Source: Bacillota bacterium (GTDB lineage Bacteria; Bacillota; SHA-98; Ch115). Taken from it: a DNA stretch of 64,000 nucleotides. Shown here piece after piece: positions 1-9,318 of this stretch; position 1 is the stretch's first letter; each line of letters opens with the position of its first letter. Below the pieces are notes generated by a model. The model worked only from the letters and a program-made list of their open reading frames with translations. It had not been told where the DNA came from and did not search any database. Where the stretch lies: positions 1 to 64,000 of the forward strand of contig JABLXA010000012.1 of NCBI GenBank assembly GCA_013178415.1, read 5' to 3'. Position numbers and translations under genes: made by a program.

Positions 1-2
1 AA

Positions 3-464
3 CTAAAGCGGGAGCTTCGGAAGGTGAAGGGCCGGGATAGCTATCACAAGGGTCACATCCTGGAATACCTCTTAATGCGCTACCTGAGGTTTGAGGAGTA
101 CAGGAAGGAGGGTGCCCGCCTCAGGGATAAGGTGTATAATTACCAGGAGGGCGCCGAATTCACCTCGTACCGGGAGGTTAAGTCCAGCAGGATAAACCTC
201 GAGGGCGGTAGGGAGCACGAGATAGACATATGGGCGAGGAGTCTCGAGGATGGACAGGACCTTCTAATCAATGTGAAGGCTCACGGCAGGAAGGCAGGCC
301 AAAGCGAGGTCGAGGAGTTCCTCAAGGTAAAGGAGACTGCGCGGGAGCTTGGGGTAAAAGGGTACTACATCTTCTACAGCACAAGCGGATTTGATGATAA
401 TGCACTAGAACTCCTCAACCAGCATAAGATCATGTATGCAGATGGGGAGAGCTGGGAGTTATAG
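3..464 (+). CDS. C-terminal part of a protein with a PD-(D/E)XK nuclease-like domain (5' end outside window)
   Basis: The frame is open to the left edge (first whole codon at base 3), so the GTG at 24 is probably internal and only about the last 153 residues are seen. The visible part looks like the core of a PD-(D/E)XK restriction-endonuclease fold: a helix with HILEYLL, then EIDIWAR, then LLINVKAH, which would supply the Glu, the acidic E-x-D strand and the lysine of the active site. Such domains end restriction, repair and ATPase-nuclease fusion proteins; which one this is cannot be told without the missing N-terminus. The downstream genes are on the other strand and unrelated, so context does not help. 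Confidence 0.6.
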   Translation, partial: LKRELRKVKGRDSYHKGHILEYLLMRYLRFEEYRKEGARLRDKVYNYQEGAEFTSYREVKSSRINLEGGREHEIDIWARSLEDGQDLLINVKAHGRKAGQSEVEEFLKVKETARELGVKGYYIFYSTSGFDDNALELLNQHKIMYADGESWEL

Positions 465-500
465 ATCATAGATTATAGATTATAGATAATGATCAGATGA
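462..500. repeat. Degenerate short tandem repeat after the first gene
   Basis: Three to four copies of an AT-rich unit close to ATAGATTAT follow the stop codon directly. No hairpin with a T-run is visible. It is one of several degenerate repeat tracts in the host part of the window. Confidence 0.6.
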
Positions 501-509
501 CCAGCGGCG

Positions 510-1652
510 TCACCGATACCACCCGTATTCCTCAATAGCCTCAAAGAATGCAAGTATATTCTCCCACGGCACCTCGGGCTCGAGGATGTGAGTCGGCGCG
601 AGCAGGAGGCCCCCGCCCTTCCCCACCACCTCCACCCGTTCCTTGACGACCCTGCGCACCTCGTCAGGGGTGCCAAACGGCATGGTTGACTGGGTCCCGA
701 TTGTGCCCCAGAAGGCAAGCCGGTCCCCATATTCCATTTTCACGCGCGCCGGGTCCATACACTCAGGCTGGACAGGGTTGAGGACATCCACGCCGACCTC
801 TATAAGCTCCGGTATTATCACTGTCGGATCGCCATCACAGTGGTAAAACACATGTATTCCAGGATTGACACCTCTCGCCGCCGCGATCACCTTTCCGAGG
901 CGAGGCTTCAGCCACCTTCGCCAGGTTTCGGGGCTCATTACAAGCCCCCTCTGGGAGGCGATGTCGTCCCCGAGCCGCAAGATATCCACCCCAGCCTCTG
1001 CATAGCGGACCGCCTGCCGGCACCGGAGCTCTGTGAGCCTATCCAGGAGCGCAGCTGCAATATCCGGGTTTACCATGAAGTCTACGAGAAGGTTCTCCAT
1101 GCCCCGCAAGAACCAGGCGATCTCGAAAATCGTCTGGTAAAGCTCGCCCATCACGGCATACCCTCGGTCGTGCCACCGTTTGACCTCGGTGTCAAAATGC
1201 TCGTGGCGGTATGGCTCCATGAAATCCGGGAACATGAATTCCTCCACATCCGAAACAGTTTGTGCGCGCCCGAGGGGGTGATGAATGAGCCTGACAAAAT
1301 GATATGATGAACCCTTCCTAAACGCTACGCCCCATTCATCAATAGTTACTTCTCCCTCTCCCTCTCCTTCCCCCTTTCCTCCTCCTGACAGCCCGGCCAC
1401 CTCGGGAGGGACCTGGCGCGTTACCCGGGTTGGCCGAAAGGCTACGGGCCGCACCTCGAAATCAAAGTATTCCGCAGGATCATCAGCCCCCGTCTTCTCG
1501 CGGAATACCTCCATCAGAGCCGGAGTAAACGCACCGTAGCTTATCTCCCTCGGGACCTTATCAGGCTTTCGCCTGCCGAGCGCGGCAAGGACGCGCTCTC
1601 GCGGACTCATGGAACCCAGAGCTCTCGGCCACGCTGCAAGACTTGCCACCAT
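510..1652 (-). CDS. Uroporphyrinogen decarboxylase (URO-D) family protein
   Basis: 380 residues from the chosen ATG. The start MSPRERVLAALGRRKPDKVP, the FYHCDGDPTVIIPELIEVGVD segment and the end with ILAFFEAIEEYGWY are typical of the URO-D superfamily that includes MtaA/CmuA-type methyl transfer proteins and many uncharacterised paralogues beside sugar genes in anaerobes. True haem-pathway HemE is unlikely because no haem genes are near. The ATG at 1652 is preceded by GGGAGGT at 1665-1671; the frame stays open upstream to an ATG at 1745, but that extension is translated simple repeat. The upstream GH106-like gene ends at 1727, so the two genes form a leftward pair. A G-E repeat (residues about 87-100) is a low-complexity insert. 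Substrate unknown. Confidence 0.8.
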   Translation of the reverse strand: MVASLAAWPRALGSMSPRERVLAALGRRKPDKVPREISYGAFTPALMEVFREKTGADDPAEYFDFEVRPVAFRPTRVTRQVPPEVAGLSGGGKGEGEGEGEVTIDEWGVAFRKGSSYHFVRLIHHPLGRAQTVSDVEEFMFPDFMEPYRHEHFDTEVKRWHDRGYAVMGELYQTIFEIAWFLRGMENLLVDFMVNPDIAAALLDRLTELRCRQAVRYAEAGVDILRLGDDIASQRGLVMSPETWRRWLKPRLGKVIAAARGVNPGIHVFYHCDGDPTVIIPELIEVGVDVLNPVQPECMDPARVKMEYGDRLAFWGTIGTQSTMPFGTPDEVRRVVKERVEVVGKGGGLLLAPTHILEPEVPWENILAFFEAIEEYGWYR

Positions 1653-1675
1653 GGTATAATCTACACCTCCCATCC

Positions 1676-1745
1676 CATCTCCTATATCGATGCATCCTGT
1701 ATCAACGCCTTCTATATCTATGCCTTCTATATCGATGCATCCCAT
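1676..1745. repeat. Degenerate tandem repeat spanning the hydrolase/URO-D gene junction
   Basis: On the + strand, copies of a roughly 15-17 base unit close to CTATATCGATGCATC (variants CTGTATCAACGCCTT, CTATATCTATGCCTT) run through the end of the hydrolase gene and the spacer before the URO-D-family gene. If translated in the downstream frame they give repeated C-I-D-I-E-G-I-D-I-E-G. The tract may have grown by slippage and now forms the junction of the two genes. Confidence 0.65.
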
Positions 1746-4700
1746 TTCCTATAAGGAACGACTTTCACCGCGCCAAGGATCCCGGCCGGACGCGGCGTTG
1801 CCAGGAGGTTAGCGATGGTGTTCGTCACCCTTATCTCCACCTCGTTCTCTCCCACCCTGGCTGCCTCGCTGATGTTGACGCGGTAGGGCGGCCAGATGAG
1901 AGGCGGCAGCTTATGGCCGTTCAGGGTCACCTCGGCGGTCGACTTCACGTCCTCGAATTCAAGGAAAAGCTCATATTTTTCATGCTCATCAGACCCACAT
2001 CCTTTTTCACGCCCATCAGATCTACGGCCGCGCCAACGTTCAAACCAGGCTTCCGGCAGCACAAACCTCTGGCGATAGAGCACGGCTCCGACGTAATTTG
2101 GAAGCCCATTCTCCGTCCATGAACCAGATCTCATCGAGCTCGCCGTCTTCACCAGCGTCCTGCCTGTATACAGTCCCACACTCTCACTCGGCCCCGTGCC
2201 TTCATGTGGTTCCGCGCCCTGAGGCCCCGCGTCACCAGGGCCTGCATCCCCATGGCCTACATCCTCGACTCTTACCATGAAATCCCCCAGGAGGACAACA
2301 GGCTCGAGCCCATGCTTATTAGGCCTCTGCGAGGGCCATGCGGGCATTCGTGCGCGGATTTTAACCTCATTGAAGCCCTGCCGCACATATACACCTAGTT
2401 TTATAGCGCGATTGCATCTATCCCAGACAAAGATGGGTTCTGCCTCGCCGGTTATGTTCTGCCCGTTGACCTCAATCCTTACCGGCTCCCCCAAGTCCTC
2501 ATAGACCAGCACCAGGTCCTCACCCGGGTAATCCTCCAGGTTGAACCCGGCGCTTGCTGTATAATAGGCGCCCGGCGGTATCATTGATGCTTCATCCAGT
2601 AAATAGTCCATCTCCCTGTGCCTCTTCCGGTGAGCGCTCTCACCAACCCCGGATTCATCGCCGGTGTGCCATGACTTCGCCAGCTCCTCGAGGGATTCAT
2701 AGCGGCTAACGAGTATCTCGCAGGTCTCAGCACTGCCGTCCTCCTGGCCCTGGCCCCGGCTATCCTCATCATCGCCGCCAACCCGGACCGTCCAGGGCTC
2801 GAGAAGAAGCATATTGGGCTTCTCGAGCCTTATATCCCACTCGTCGCGGAGCACGACGGGCTCGCCGGCCACCCCGGCACCCGCGCCCCGCCCCTCTGCC
2901 GGTGTATGTCCGCTCGCCTCATTTCCCTGCTCCTGTTCTTGTTCCTGGCTCTGGCCTTGCCCGCGACCGGCGGCTCCGGTTCCGGCCCGGTCCAAGACAA
3001 AATAGAACGCCTCATACGGCTCGAAGCTGAAGGGGATAGAGCCATCCCGGCCCGCCGGGACCGCAAATATCTCACCGCTCGACGGGTCCCATACCTCCAC
3101 GTGGCCATTATTATGGCTATGACCAGGGCTAGGGCCGGAGCCATGGCTGCTGCCGCTACCATCCCCTATCATACTACCACCACCGTTCCCTGTCACTAAA
3201 TCCTGGCCACTTGCACCCTTTACGCCCGCCCCGAATCTGAGGGCGACATCCTGTCGACAGTTCTCCAGATTTGCGACGAAATAGAGATCGAGATCCCCTG
3301 CCCTGCGGTGCGAATACATTAGATCCCCATTTAGATCCCTGTTCACGCCAGGCGCGCCGGGCTTTCCTGGTGTAGCGAGGTTTTCAACCACAAGATCAGG
3401 CGGTAGAAAGCGTCCCAGGATGTCCCCCAGGGTTGCCTTGAGCCAGGCACGAAATCCTCCAACATCAGCTGCAACATCAGCGCATCCTTTACCAGCATGA
3501 CCGGCATAATCCCCGCTGCCCTGCGGTAAGACCGGCAATGGAATCCACACTGCCTTCCCGCCGCCTGCGCCCTGCCGGATACGGGGTCCCCGGGAATCGT
3601 GAGCATCCGGATTCGCCGCCCTCATGCTCCCGCCCACGCCCGCGCCTTCGCCCGTCGCCGCCGCGGCCTCGAAACCGAAGATACCCCGCATGGCCTCCAC
3701 CACCTCAGGATCCAGCGCCTGACGTGGCGAATTCACAGGCACAGCGCCGATGGCGATGACGGTGCCCCCAGCGTCATAGAACTCCCTGAGGAGCCTCGCA
3801 GTCTCCCGCGATATCGTCGATGCGGGCGGGATGATCACCGCGTGGAAGGATTCCTTGCCAACCACAAGGGCCGGGCCGGCAACCCCTGTGCCCTTATCAA
3901 CACCTGTGCCAGCCCCCGTGCCAGTGCCGGTGCCACCGCCAGTACCAGTGCCAGCGCCAGCCGGGTCCACCTTCGCACCCGGGTCAACTTTCACGCGTAC
4001 AACGAAATCCCTTGCTACCTGGTCTAACTGCCCTGCCTCAGGGTGACTCGGATCGCCGCCATCCCCGGAAGAAAACGCCTCCAATAGCATCTCGTCAAAA
4101 ATAAAATCATAATCCCTCTGGATCCGCGGCAGGGCATCAGCCAGGTCGATAATGGCGCGCTTCACCTGCCGCATAAAGGGCGCCTTATCGTGCAGGGTAT
4201 GCTCAGCCCAGAGCGTAAATGTGGGGAAAAGCACGGCTATATCGGCCACGTGTTCCGTGTGGGTGTTAATATAGGAGCCACGCGCGATATAGGAGGAAAG
4301 GCGCTCGTAATGCTCCCACCAGGGCTGCTGGACAAAATGGCTTGCCGGGAAGTCCCTCTTACGAAGGCCCTTCAACGATACGTGGACCGCGTGCGGGTTA
4401 AAGAAGTCTATGCCGGTGGCCAGGGCCCAGTTGACCACCTTCTTATACCCCGCCAGGTCAGTCGCCCAGCCGTTCCCGCCGAATATCTCACACAAGATCC
4501 GCTTCTTCCCGAGCTGGTGGGCAAGGCTCGCCAGGAGCTTAGGTGCGAGGTTCTTCGTTTCATAGGCGTTGGATTTATCATACGGTCCGGCATCCCCTAG
4601 ATAGTCGATCCCGGGCATATGCATCTCGCGCCACACAGAAGCGATGCTGCCGTGCGCCACGGGCATCAAGAATAAATCCTCCTCCCAGATGGGATGGCCG

Positions 4701-5797
4701 GTGAGCTCCAGGCCGTGCTCCTCGCACCAGAGCCTTACCTGCCTGTAGAAAGCCTCGATATAGAGCGAGGTGGCGACTTCATGGTAATCGCAGCGAATCC
4801 GGACATAATCCCCGGCAGGAAGGGCGAGCTTGTAGAGGTGCGGCCGCAGGTCGTAGCCTTTCCGTCTCCGGAACTCATCAAGGAACCTCCCCGTCCAGGG
4901 CATGCCCTTGTAATGGCCGGGTTCGTCGGTAAAAACGCCGGGGATGGTCTTTCCAAAGTGCTCGCCGAAGCGCTTCGCGTATTCCTCATGGGTCAGCTCC
5001 AGGAATTTTGATACCGCCTCTGGATTCATAAGGTCGAGGTAGCCCCGCTCGGCCCTGGTCCAGGGCGCATTCGCCGTGCAGAAGAACTGGTCGTCGCTGG
5101 TCCCGGTGAAGAAGACAACAACATCCCACGCGGCCTGCGCCTGCTCCGGTGCGGTTCGCACCCGCCCCGGCGCAGTCCAGGTGAGGGTATTATCCGGCCC
5201 TATGTAACCAGTCAAGTCTATATAACCGGCCAGGTCTACCACGCCAGAAATTACAGTTTGACCCTCACTATGAGGCTTATCCTCATCATGAGGCTCATAT
5301 TGACCCAGGGGCCCCAATTGATCATGAGCTACCCCTGTAGCTGTGACGCGGGCAGGGGGAAAGGCAGAGATGGCGGTGGCTGCAAGGGGGTGAGTTCCCT
5401 CGGGGAGGCTCGCCCTTAACGTCTCGCCGGCCCCCACCCGGTAAACCCGGTAATCGAGAAACACCTCCCGGTATTCGGGGTGTTCGCGCAACAGGCGCCC
5501 GCCGACGGGCCCGCTCGGCCAGTTATACTCATCATACATCCACGCCTTCATGCCGAGGCGCGAAGCCTCTTTTATGGCATGGCGAATCCCCTCCCAGAAG
5601 GCCCCGGAGAGGTACTCGACCTCGAGGCCCGTACGCGGGTGCATGAATACCCCCGCGAAGCCCTTTTCGCGCTGCTCCTGTAGGGACCAGCTCAGGTCGC
5701 CGGGATTCATGTCATTGTTTATGAACCAAAAGGCGGTTGGACCGTATTCATGGGATGGTTTGACAGAAGTGGATCTTAGCTCGTTCGCCAAAGACAT
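1727..5797 (-). CDS. GH106-like glycoside hydrolase (alpha-L-rhamnosidase-like)
   Basis: 1,356 residues from the ATG at 5797, chosen because AGGAGGG lies just upstream. The N-terminus (YGPTAFWFINNDMNPGDL, then GVFMHPRTGLEVEYLS, then MKAWMYDEYNWPSGPVGG) and the later segment VFTDEPGHYKG...RKGYDLRPHL match the (beta/alpha)8 part of GH106 alpha-L-rhamnosidases and related GH2-clan enzymes. The last about 220 residues (AEVTLNGHKLPPLIWPPYRV...GENEVEIRVTNTIANLL) form the C-terminal galactose-binding-like beta domain. No signal peptide is visible, so it probably acts in the cytoplasm on imported oligosaccharides. Long low-complexity linkers occur: G-T repeats at residues about 604-638, G/S/H-rich about 880-898, and Q-E repeats about 945-957. 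Rhamnosidase specificity is inferred from family only. The gene probably shares a transcript with the URO-D-family gene downstream. Confidence 0.8.
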   Translation of the reverse strand: MSLANELRSTSVKPSHEYGPTAFWFINNDMNPGDLSWSLQEQREKGFAGVFMHPRTGLEVEYLSGAFWEGIRHAIKEASRLGMKAWMYDEYNWPSGPVGGRLLREHPEYREVFLDYRVYRVGAGETLRASLPEGTHPLAATAISAFPPARVTATGVAHDQLGPLGQYEPHDEDKPHSEGQTVISGVVDLAGYIDLTGYIGPDNTLTWTAPGRVRTAPEQAQAAWDVVVFFTGTSDDQFFCTANAPWTRAERGYLDLMNPEAVSKFLELTHEEYAKRFGEHFGKTIPGVFTDEPGHYKGMPWTGRFLDEFRRRKGYDLRPHLYKLALPAGDYVRIRCDYHEVATSLYIEAFYRQVRLWCEEHGLELTGHPIWEEDLFLMPVAHGSIASVWREMHMPGIDYLGDAGPYDKSNAYETKNLAPKLLASLAHQLGKKRILCEIFGGNGWATDLAGYKKVVNWALATGIDFFNPHAVHVSLKGLRKRDFPASHFVQQPWWEHYERLSSYIARGSYINTHTEHVADIAVLFPTFTLWAEHTLHDKAPFMRQVKRAIIDLADALPRIQRDYDFIFDEMLLEAFSSGDGGDPSHPEAGQLDQVARDFVVRVKVDPGAKVDPAGAGTGTGGGTGTGTGAGTGVDKGTGVAGPALVVGKESFHAVIIPPASTISRETARLLREFYDAGGTVIAIGAVPVNSPRQALDPEVVEAMRGIFGFEAAAATGEGAGVGGSMRAANPDAHDSRGPRIRQGAGGGKAVWIPLPVLPQGSGDYAGHAGKGCADVAADVGGFRAWLKATLGDILGRFLPPDLVVENLATPGKPGAPGVNRDLNGDLMYSHRRAGDLDLYFVANLENCRQDVALRFGAGVKGASGQDLVTGNGGGSMIGDGSGSSHGSGPSPGHSHNNGHVEVWDPSSGEIFAVPAGRDGSIPFSFEPYEAFYFVLDRAGTGAAGRGQGQSQEQEQEQGNEASGHTPAEGRGAGAGVAGEPVVLRDEWDIRLEKPNMLLLEPWTVRVGGDDEDSRGQGQEDGSAETCEILVSRYESLEELAKSWHTGDESGVGESAHRKRHREMDYLLDEASMIPPGAYYTASAGFNLEDYPGEDLVLVYEDLGEPVRIEVNGQNITGEAEPIFVWDRCNRAIKLGVYVRQGFNEVKIRARMPAWPSQRPNKHGLEPVVLLGDFMVRVEDVGHGDAGPGDAGPQGAEPHEGTGPSESVGLYTGRTLVKTASSMRSGSWTENGLPNYVGAVLYRQRFVLPEAWFERWRGRRSDGREKGCGSDEHEKYELFLEFEDVKSTAEVTLNGHKLPPLIWPPYRVNISEAARVGENEVEIRVTNTIANLLATPRPAGILGAVKVVPYRKWDASI

Positions 5798-5814
5798 GAT
5801 ATACCCTCCTGGTC

Positions 5815-5885
5815 TCAAAATCTGGCAAATTCAAAATCTAGCAAACTCCCAGACATATTCCAAGACATATTACTTGTTCTAGGTC
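5815..5885. repeat. Degenerate direct repeats upstream of the GH106-like gene
   Basis: Two copies of a 16-base unit close to CAAAATCTGGCAAATT are followed by two copies of a unit close to AAGACATATTCC. They occupy the leader or promoter region of the leftward hydrolase gene. No clear promoter was recognised. Confidence 0.6.
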
Positions 5886-5932
5886 CGGGCCTAATTCCCC
5901 TTCTTTCAATCCCTCTCCCCCCTACGTTTCAT

Positions 5933-6526
5933 CTAAGCCTCTCGGGGATACCTTCCATATGCCTTTCCCGTCTCGATCATCGCGATGCAGTTCTCCGTCT
6001 TGCACCCGGGGTGGAGTTCGCTGCTGGATGAGAGTATATAGCCTCCCGAACCAGCCACATCATCGATGGCCTTTCTCACTGCAGCCTCCACTTCAGCCAC
6101 TGTTCCGCGCGGAAGGAGCTCACTGCAGTCGATATTCCCCATCAAAATAAGATCGGGGTAACGCTCACGGACTGTCTTGAGATCCATGCCAGCAAGCGGT
6201 TCGAGCGGGTTCAAGCCATCAACACCTGTGGCCACGAGATCGTCTAGGACGCCCATGAGGTTCCCATCTGAGTGAAAGATGCACTTGACGCCGTGCTCGT
6301 GCCAGGCATCTACAACCCTCTTCATCCTCGGGAAGAATTCCTTGCGGAGGAAAGCCGGGGAAAAGAGCGTCGACGTCTTAAAGGCTATATCGGAATAGAC
6401 AAGCACCACCGGCGAGAGCGAATGGTCCACGAATTCGTGGATCCTCCTTATCTCCTGCCTGCACAGGGCCTCCAGCCACGCGGATACGAGGTCCGGCTGA
6501 CTTGCGTAAAGATATACAAAACTTTT
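5933..6526 (-). pseudogene. N-terminally truncated URO-D-family gene
   Basis: The frame is open from an in-frame TAA at 6527-6529 down to 5933, about 197 codons, while full URO-D-family proteins have about 340. What remains is a clean C-terminal half: SPVVLVYSDIAFKTSTLFSP, then CIFHSDGNLMGVLDDLVA, GVDGLNPLEPLAGMDL, LMGNIDCSELLPRGT and a final AYGRYP. Homologous sequence starts before any good start codon (the GTG at 6430 lies inside the conserved region and has no strong Shine-Dalgarno site), and the upstream DNA is AT-rich with no matching frame. It reads as a deletion remnant of a second copy next to the hydrolase/URO-D pair. Expression of a short product from GTG 6430 is not excluded. Confidence 0.7.
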
Positions 6527-6638
6527 TTAAATCTATCTCAACTCGTGCATTATATATTATGGGAGATTCTATGAGACATCGCAGAATTAAGATATAAGAT
6601 AAAGTCTGGGCCACTCCGCTTGGACCTTATATTAAAAC

Positions 6639-6667
6639 TTGTATTGAACCGGTCCCGCCTGTATAAT
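6639..6667 (+). promoter_or_regulatory. Predicted sigma-70/SigA promoter for the CoA-disulfide reductase gene
   Basis: A TTGTAT -35 (6639-6644), 17 base spacer and perfect TATAAT -10 (6662-6667) lie about 150 bases before the ATG at 6817. No other gene is seen between 6527 and 6816. The rest of that stretch is AT-rich, with no clear riboswitch or terminator. Confidence 0.5.
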
Positions 6668-6816
6668 GTATATAGCTCAGTTAGTTCAGTTCGTCCCCTT
6701 GATTTGACCCCTTAAATAGAGAGACAAGGAGGCTCGAGCCCGCCACAGGAGGCAGGAGGCGTGTTGTGAGACACCCGTAATATGACTGCGATGGGGCGAT
6801 AGGGCGGGGCAGGATT

Positions 6817-8586
6817 ATGGCAAGAAAGGTGCTTATAGTCGGGGGCGTCGCGGGAGGCGCGAGCGCAGCGGCGCGGCTTCGGAGGATCGACGAGGAAGCC
6901 GAGATCATCGTGTTTGAAAAGGGGGGCTACATATCATATGCCAACTGCGGACTCCCCTACTACATCGGCGGGGTTATAAAGGACCGCAAGAAGCTCCTCG
7001 TCCAGACCCCGGAGACGATGAAGGCTCGCTTCAATATCGATATCAGGACCCAAAACGAGGTCACTGGCATTGACCGGGCGCAAAAGCGCGTGCGCGTCAA
7101 GGATCATAAAACGGGAAGGGAATATTATGAAGCCTACGATAAGCTCGTCCTCTCCCCTGGCGCACGGCCCATCAAGCCCGGGTTCCCTGGCATAGACCTG
7201 CCAACTATATTCACGCTCCGCGATATCCCCGATACCGACCGCATCAAAGATTTCATCGATTCCAGGAAGCCCGGGACGGCCGTTGTTGTGGGCGGGGGCT
7301 TCATAGGCCTGGAGGCGGCGGAAAACCTATATAATCAGGGAATCGAAGTTTCCATTGTTGAAATGGCGCCCCAGGTGATGCTCAGCCTGGATCCTGAAAT
7401 GGCTGCCATTGTTCATAATTATCTCAGGGATAAAGATGTAAAACTCTACCTCGGAGACGGGGTCAAGGGGTTTTATATAAAAAATGATGACTATGGAAAC
7501 GGCAGCGGGAACGGGAACGAAGATAGGGAGAAGGATGGGGATGGAGATGGAGATGGCGGCGCCGGGACAAGGGCCGCGGTGAATAACAAGACCATCGTCG
7601 AGCTGTGCAGTGGAAGGCGAATCGAGACGGACATGGTGATCCTGGCGATCGGGGTCAGACCCGACGTAACCCTCGCGAAGGATGCAGGCCTCGAGATCGG
7701 CGAACGCGGGGGGATCGCGGTTAACGAGTACCTCGAGACATCCGACCCTGATATATATGCAATAGGCGACGCTATCGAGGTCACCGATTTCACGACCGGG
7801 CGACGCATACCGATACCCCTGGCCGGCCCCGCGAATAAGCAAGGGCGCATCGTGGCGGATAATATCTGCGGCAGGAAGCAGAAATATGCCGGGACCCAGG
7901 GCACGGCGATCGTCAAGGTCTTCGACCTGGTCGTGGCGACCACGGGGGGCAACGAAAAGACCCTTAGAGAGCTAGGGAGGCCATGCATCAGCTCTATCAT
8001 CCACCCGGCGTCCCATGCAGGATACTATCCCGGCGGCGTCCCGATATCGCTCAAGATCGTCTTCGCCCCCGATGGCCTGCTCCTGGGCGCCCAGGCGGTT
8101 GGGCGCGACGGCGTCGACAAGAGGATCGATGTGCTGGCGACGGCCATCCGATTTGGCAAGAGCGTCTTCGACCTCCAGGAACTCGAGCTTGCATACGCGC
8201 CGCCGTATTCCTCGGCCAAGGACCCCGTCAATATGGCGGGCTATGTGGCGGGCAATATCCTGAATGGAGATGTGGACATCATTCACTGCAATGAAATCGA
8301 AGGCCTGGACAGGGATCGCACATTGCTGCTGGATGTGCGCGAGCCTTTTGAATGCCAGATGGGGGTTATAGAGGGCTCAGTCAACATCCCCCTCGACCAG
8401 CTGCGCGGGCGGCTGCAGGAGCTTCCCAGGGATAAGGACATCGTCGTGTATTGCCAGGTGGGGCTACGGGCATACCTGGCGTGCAGGATTCTGATGCAGC
8501 ACGGATTTAAACATGTCAAAAACCTGAGCGGGGGGTGGCGGACCTACCAGGCTGTGATGCGCGACCGCGAGGCGAAGAAATCCTAA
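6817..8586 (+). CDS. CoA-disulfide reductase with C-terminal rhodanese domain
   Basis: 589 residues. Residues 1-450 form an FAD/NAD(P)-dependent pyridine nucleotide-disulfide oxidoreductase: dinucleotide motif LIVGGVAGGASAA near residue 8, redox cysteine 44 in SYANCGLPYYIGG, second nucleotide fold AVVVGGGFIGLEAAENL, and FAD site DIYAIGDAIEVTD. The single active cysteine 44 is the mark of CoA-disulfide, CoA-polysulfide or NADH oxidase enzymes. Residues about 490-585 are a rhodanese domain with catalytic Cys546 in YCQVGLR, as in the CoADR-RHD fusions linked to sulfur, polysulfide and redox handling in anaerobes. A Gly/Asp-rich insert at residues about 224-250 (DNA 7489-7575, GATGGGGATGGA-type repeat) is unusual for the family. 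GGGGCAGG precedes the ATG. Confidence 0.9.
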   Translation: MARKVLIVGGVAGGASAAARLRRIDEEAEIIVFEKGGYISYANCGLPYYIGGVIKDRKKLLVQTPETMKARFNIDIRTQNEVTGIDRAQKRVRVKDHKTGREYYEAYDKLVLSPGARPIKPGFPGIDLPTIFTLRDIPDTDRIKDFIDSRKPGTAVVVGGGFIGLEAAENLYNQGIEVSIVEMAPQVMLSLDPEMAAIVHNYLRDKDVKLYLGDGVKGFYIKNDDYGNGSGNGNEDREKDGDGDGDGGAGTRAAVNNKTIVELCSGRRIETDMVILAIGVRPDVTLAKDAGLEIGERGGIAVNEYLETSDPDIYAIGDAIEVTDFTTGRRIPIPLAGPANKQGRIVADNICGRKQKYAGTQGTAIVKVFDLVVATTGGNEKTLRELGRPCISSIIHPASHAGYYPGGVPISLKIVFAPDGLLLGAQAVGRDGVDKRIDVLATAIRFGKSVFDLQELELAYAPPYSSAKDPVNMAGYVAGNILNGDVDIIHCNEIEGLDRDRTLLLDVREPFECQMGVIEGSVNIPLDQLRGRLQELPRDKDIVVYCQVGLRAYLACRILMQHGFKHVKNLSGGWRTYQAVMRDREAKKS

Positions 8587-8745
8587 CGCGCCATGTAGTC
8601 TGGCCATGTAGTCTGACGCCGAGCTATATAAACACGAGCTATGTAAACACATACTGTGATACTGCTTACCTATACCCACGCTATTTATACCTACGCTACA
8701 TCTATACCTACGTATACCTACGCTACGTATAGAAGGCCACCGGGA
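8587..8745. repeat. Mosaic of degenerate short direct repeats in a gene-free stretch
   Basis: The stretch 8587-8899 has no convincing gene. It begins with two copies of CATGTAGTCTG, then two of GAGCTATATAAACAC (one base different), then about five degenerate copies of a unit like CTATACCTACG. None of these forms a terminator. From 8746 to 8899 I see nothing beyond the likely leader of the next gene. Confidence 0.65.
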
Positions 8746-8899
8746 GGCCACGCAGGCGGCGGGCACCTATTGCCTTATGCCAGCATAAATGCTATGATGT
8801 GGATGAGTACCAGTCAATATTGTGTGAGATTGTGCGAGATCCGGACGCGTGCCCGTATGCTTAGAATGGCGAGGGCGATCGCACGTCTGGGGGGCTAAG

Positions 8900-9253
8900 T
8901 TGGATGTCAAGCCTTATGTCGAAGGCTTAAGAAGCAGGGCGCAGCTATGGGCCAAACAGTCCGAAAGAGCACGCCAAAGGGCGAGGGAGGATGCAAAAAA
9001 GATGGCCTCCTTCCTGACCGAGGCTGGTGCTAGCAAGGTAGTACTCTTTGGTTCACTGACCAGGAGTGATCGATTTACCCCTCGAAGCGATATCGACTTG
9101 GCAGTGGAAGGCATTGATTGGTCTACATATTGGCGCATCTTATCTAAACTACACCGGATGAGTGTATTTAATGTGGATCTGGTTGTCCTTGAGGATGCCG
9201 ACCCCGAATTTAGACAGCGGATTCTCCAGGAAGGGAAGGATCTCTCACAATGA
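8900..9253 (+). CDS. MNT-type minimal nucleotidyltransferase domain protein
   Basis: 117 residues from TTG 8900, chosen because GGGGGG lies at 8889-8894 and the longer upstream frame is not conserved-looking. The pattern LFGSLTRSDRFTPRSDIDL gives the G-S helix and Asp64/Asp66 of the nucleotidyltransferase fold, and VDLVVL gives the third carboxylate, Asp93. Such proteins are often the antitoxin-like half of HEPN-MNT pairs that AMPylate the HEPN partner, but no HEPN gene lies next to it here. A long basic, Arg/Ala-rich helix (residues 11-40) precedes the domain. Solitary copies also exist with unknown roles. Confidence 0.75.
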   Translation: MDVKPYVEGLRSRAQLWAKQSERARQRAREDAKKMASFLTEAGASKVVLFGSLTRSDRFTPRSDIDLAVEGIDWSTYWRILSKLHRMSVFNVDLVVLEDADPEFRQRILQEGKDLSQ

Positions 9254-9318
9254 TCGGCAACTTGTGATGGGCGAGATTTAATGAGAAGCCGAATGTAGAA
9301 GATGGGTTTCTTCAACAT

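Noticed and set aside
510-1652. hemE (haem biosynthesis uroporphyrinogen decarboxylase)
   Set aside because: No haem genes nearby, a sugar-hydrolase context and a second family copy favour a non-haem paralogue.
510-1745. Start of the URO-D-family protein at 1745
   Set aside because: The extra 31 residues are translated tandem repeat and lie partly in the upstream gene; the ATG at 1652 has a ribosome site.
7327-8000. Long leftward open frames opposite the CoA-disulfide reductase gene
   Set aside because: They arise from the GC-rich codon pattern of the real gene, have no Shine-Dalgarno site and read as no known protein.
8900-9253. HEPN-MNT toxin-antitoxin pair
   Set aside because: No HEPN gene lies on either side of the nucleotidyltransferase gene.
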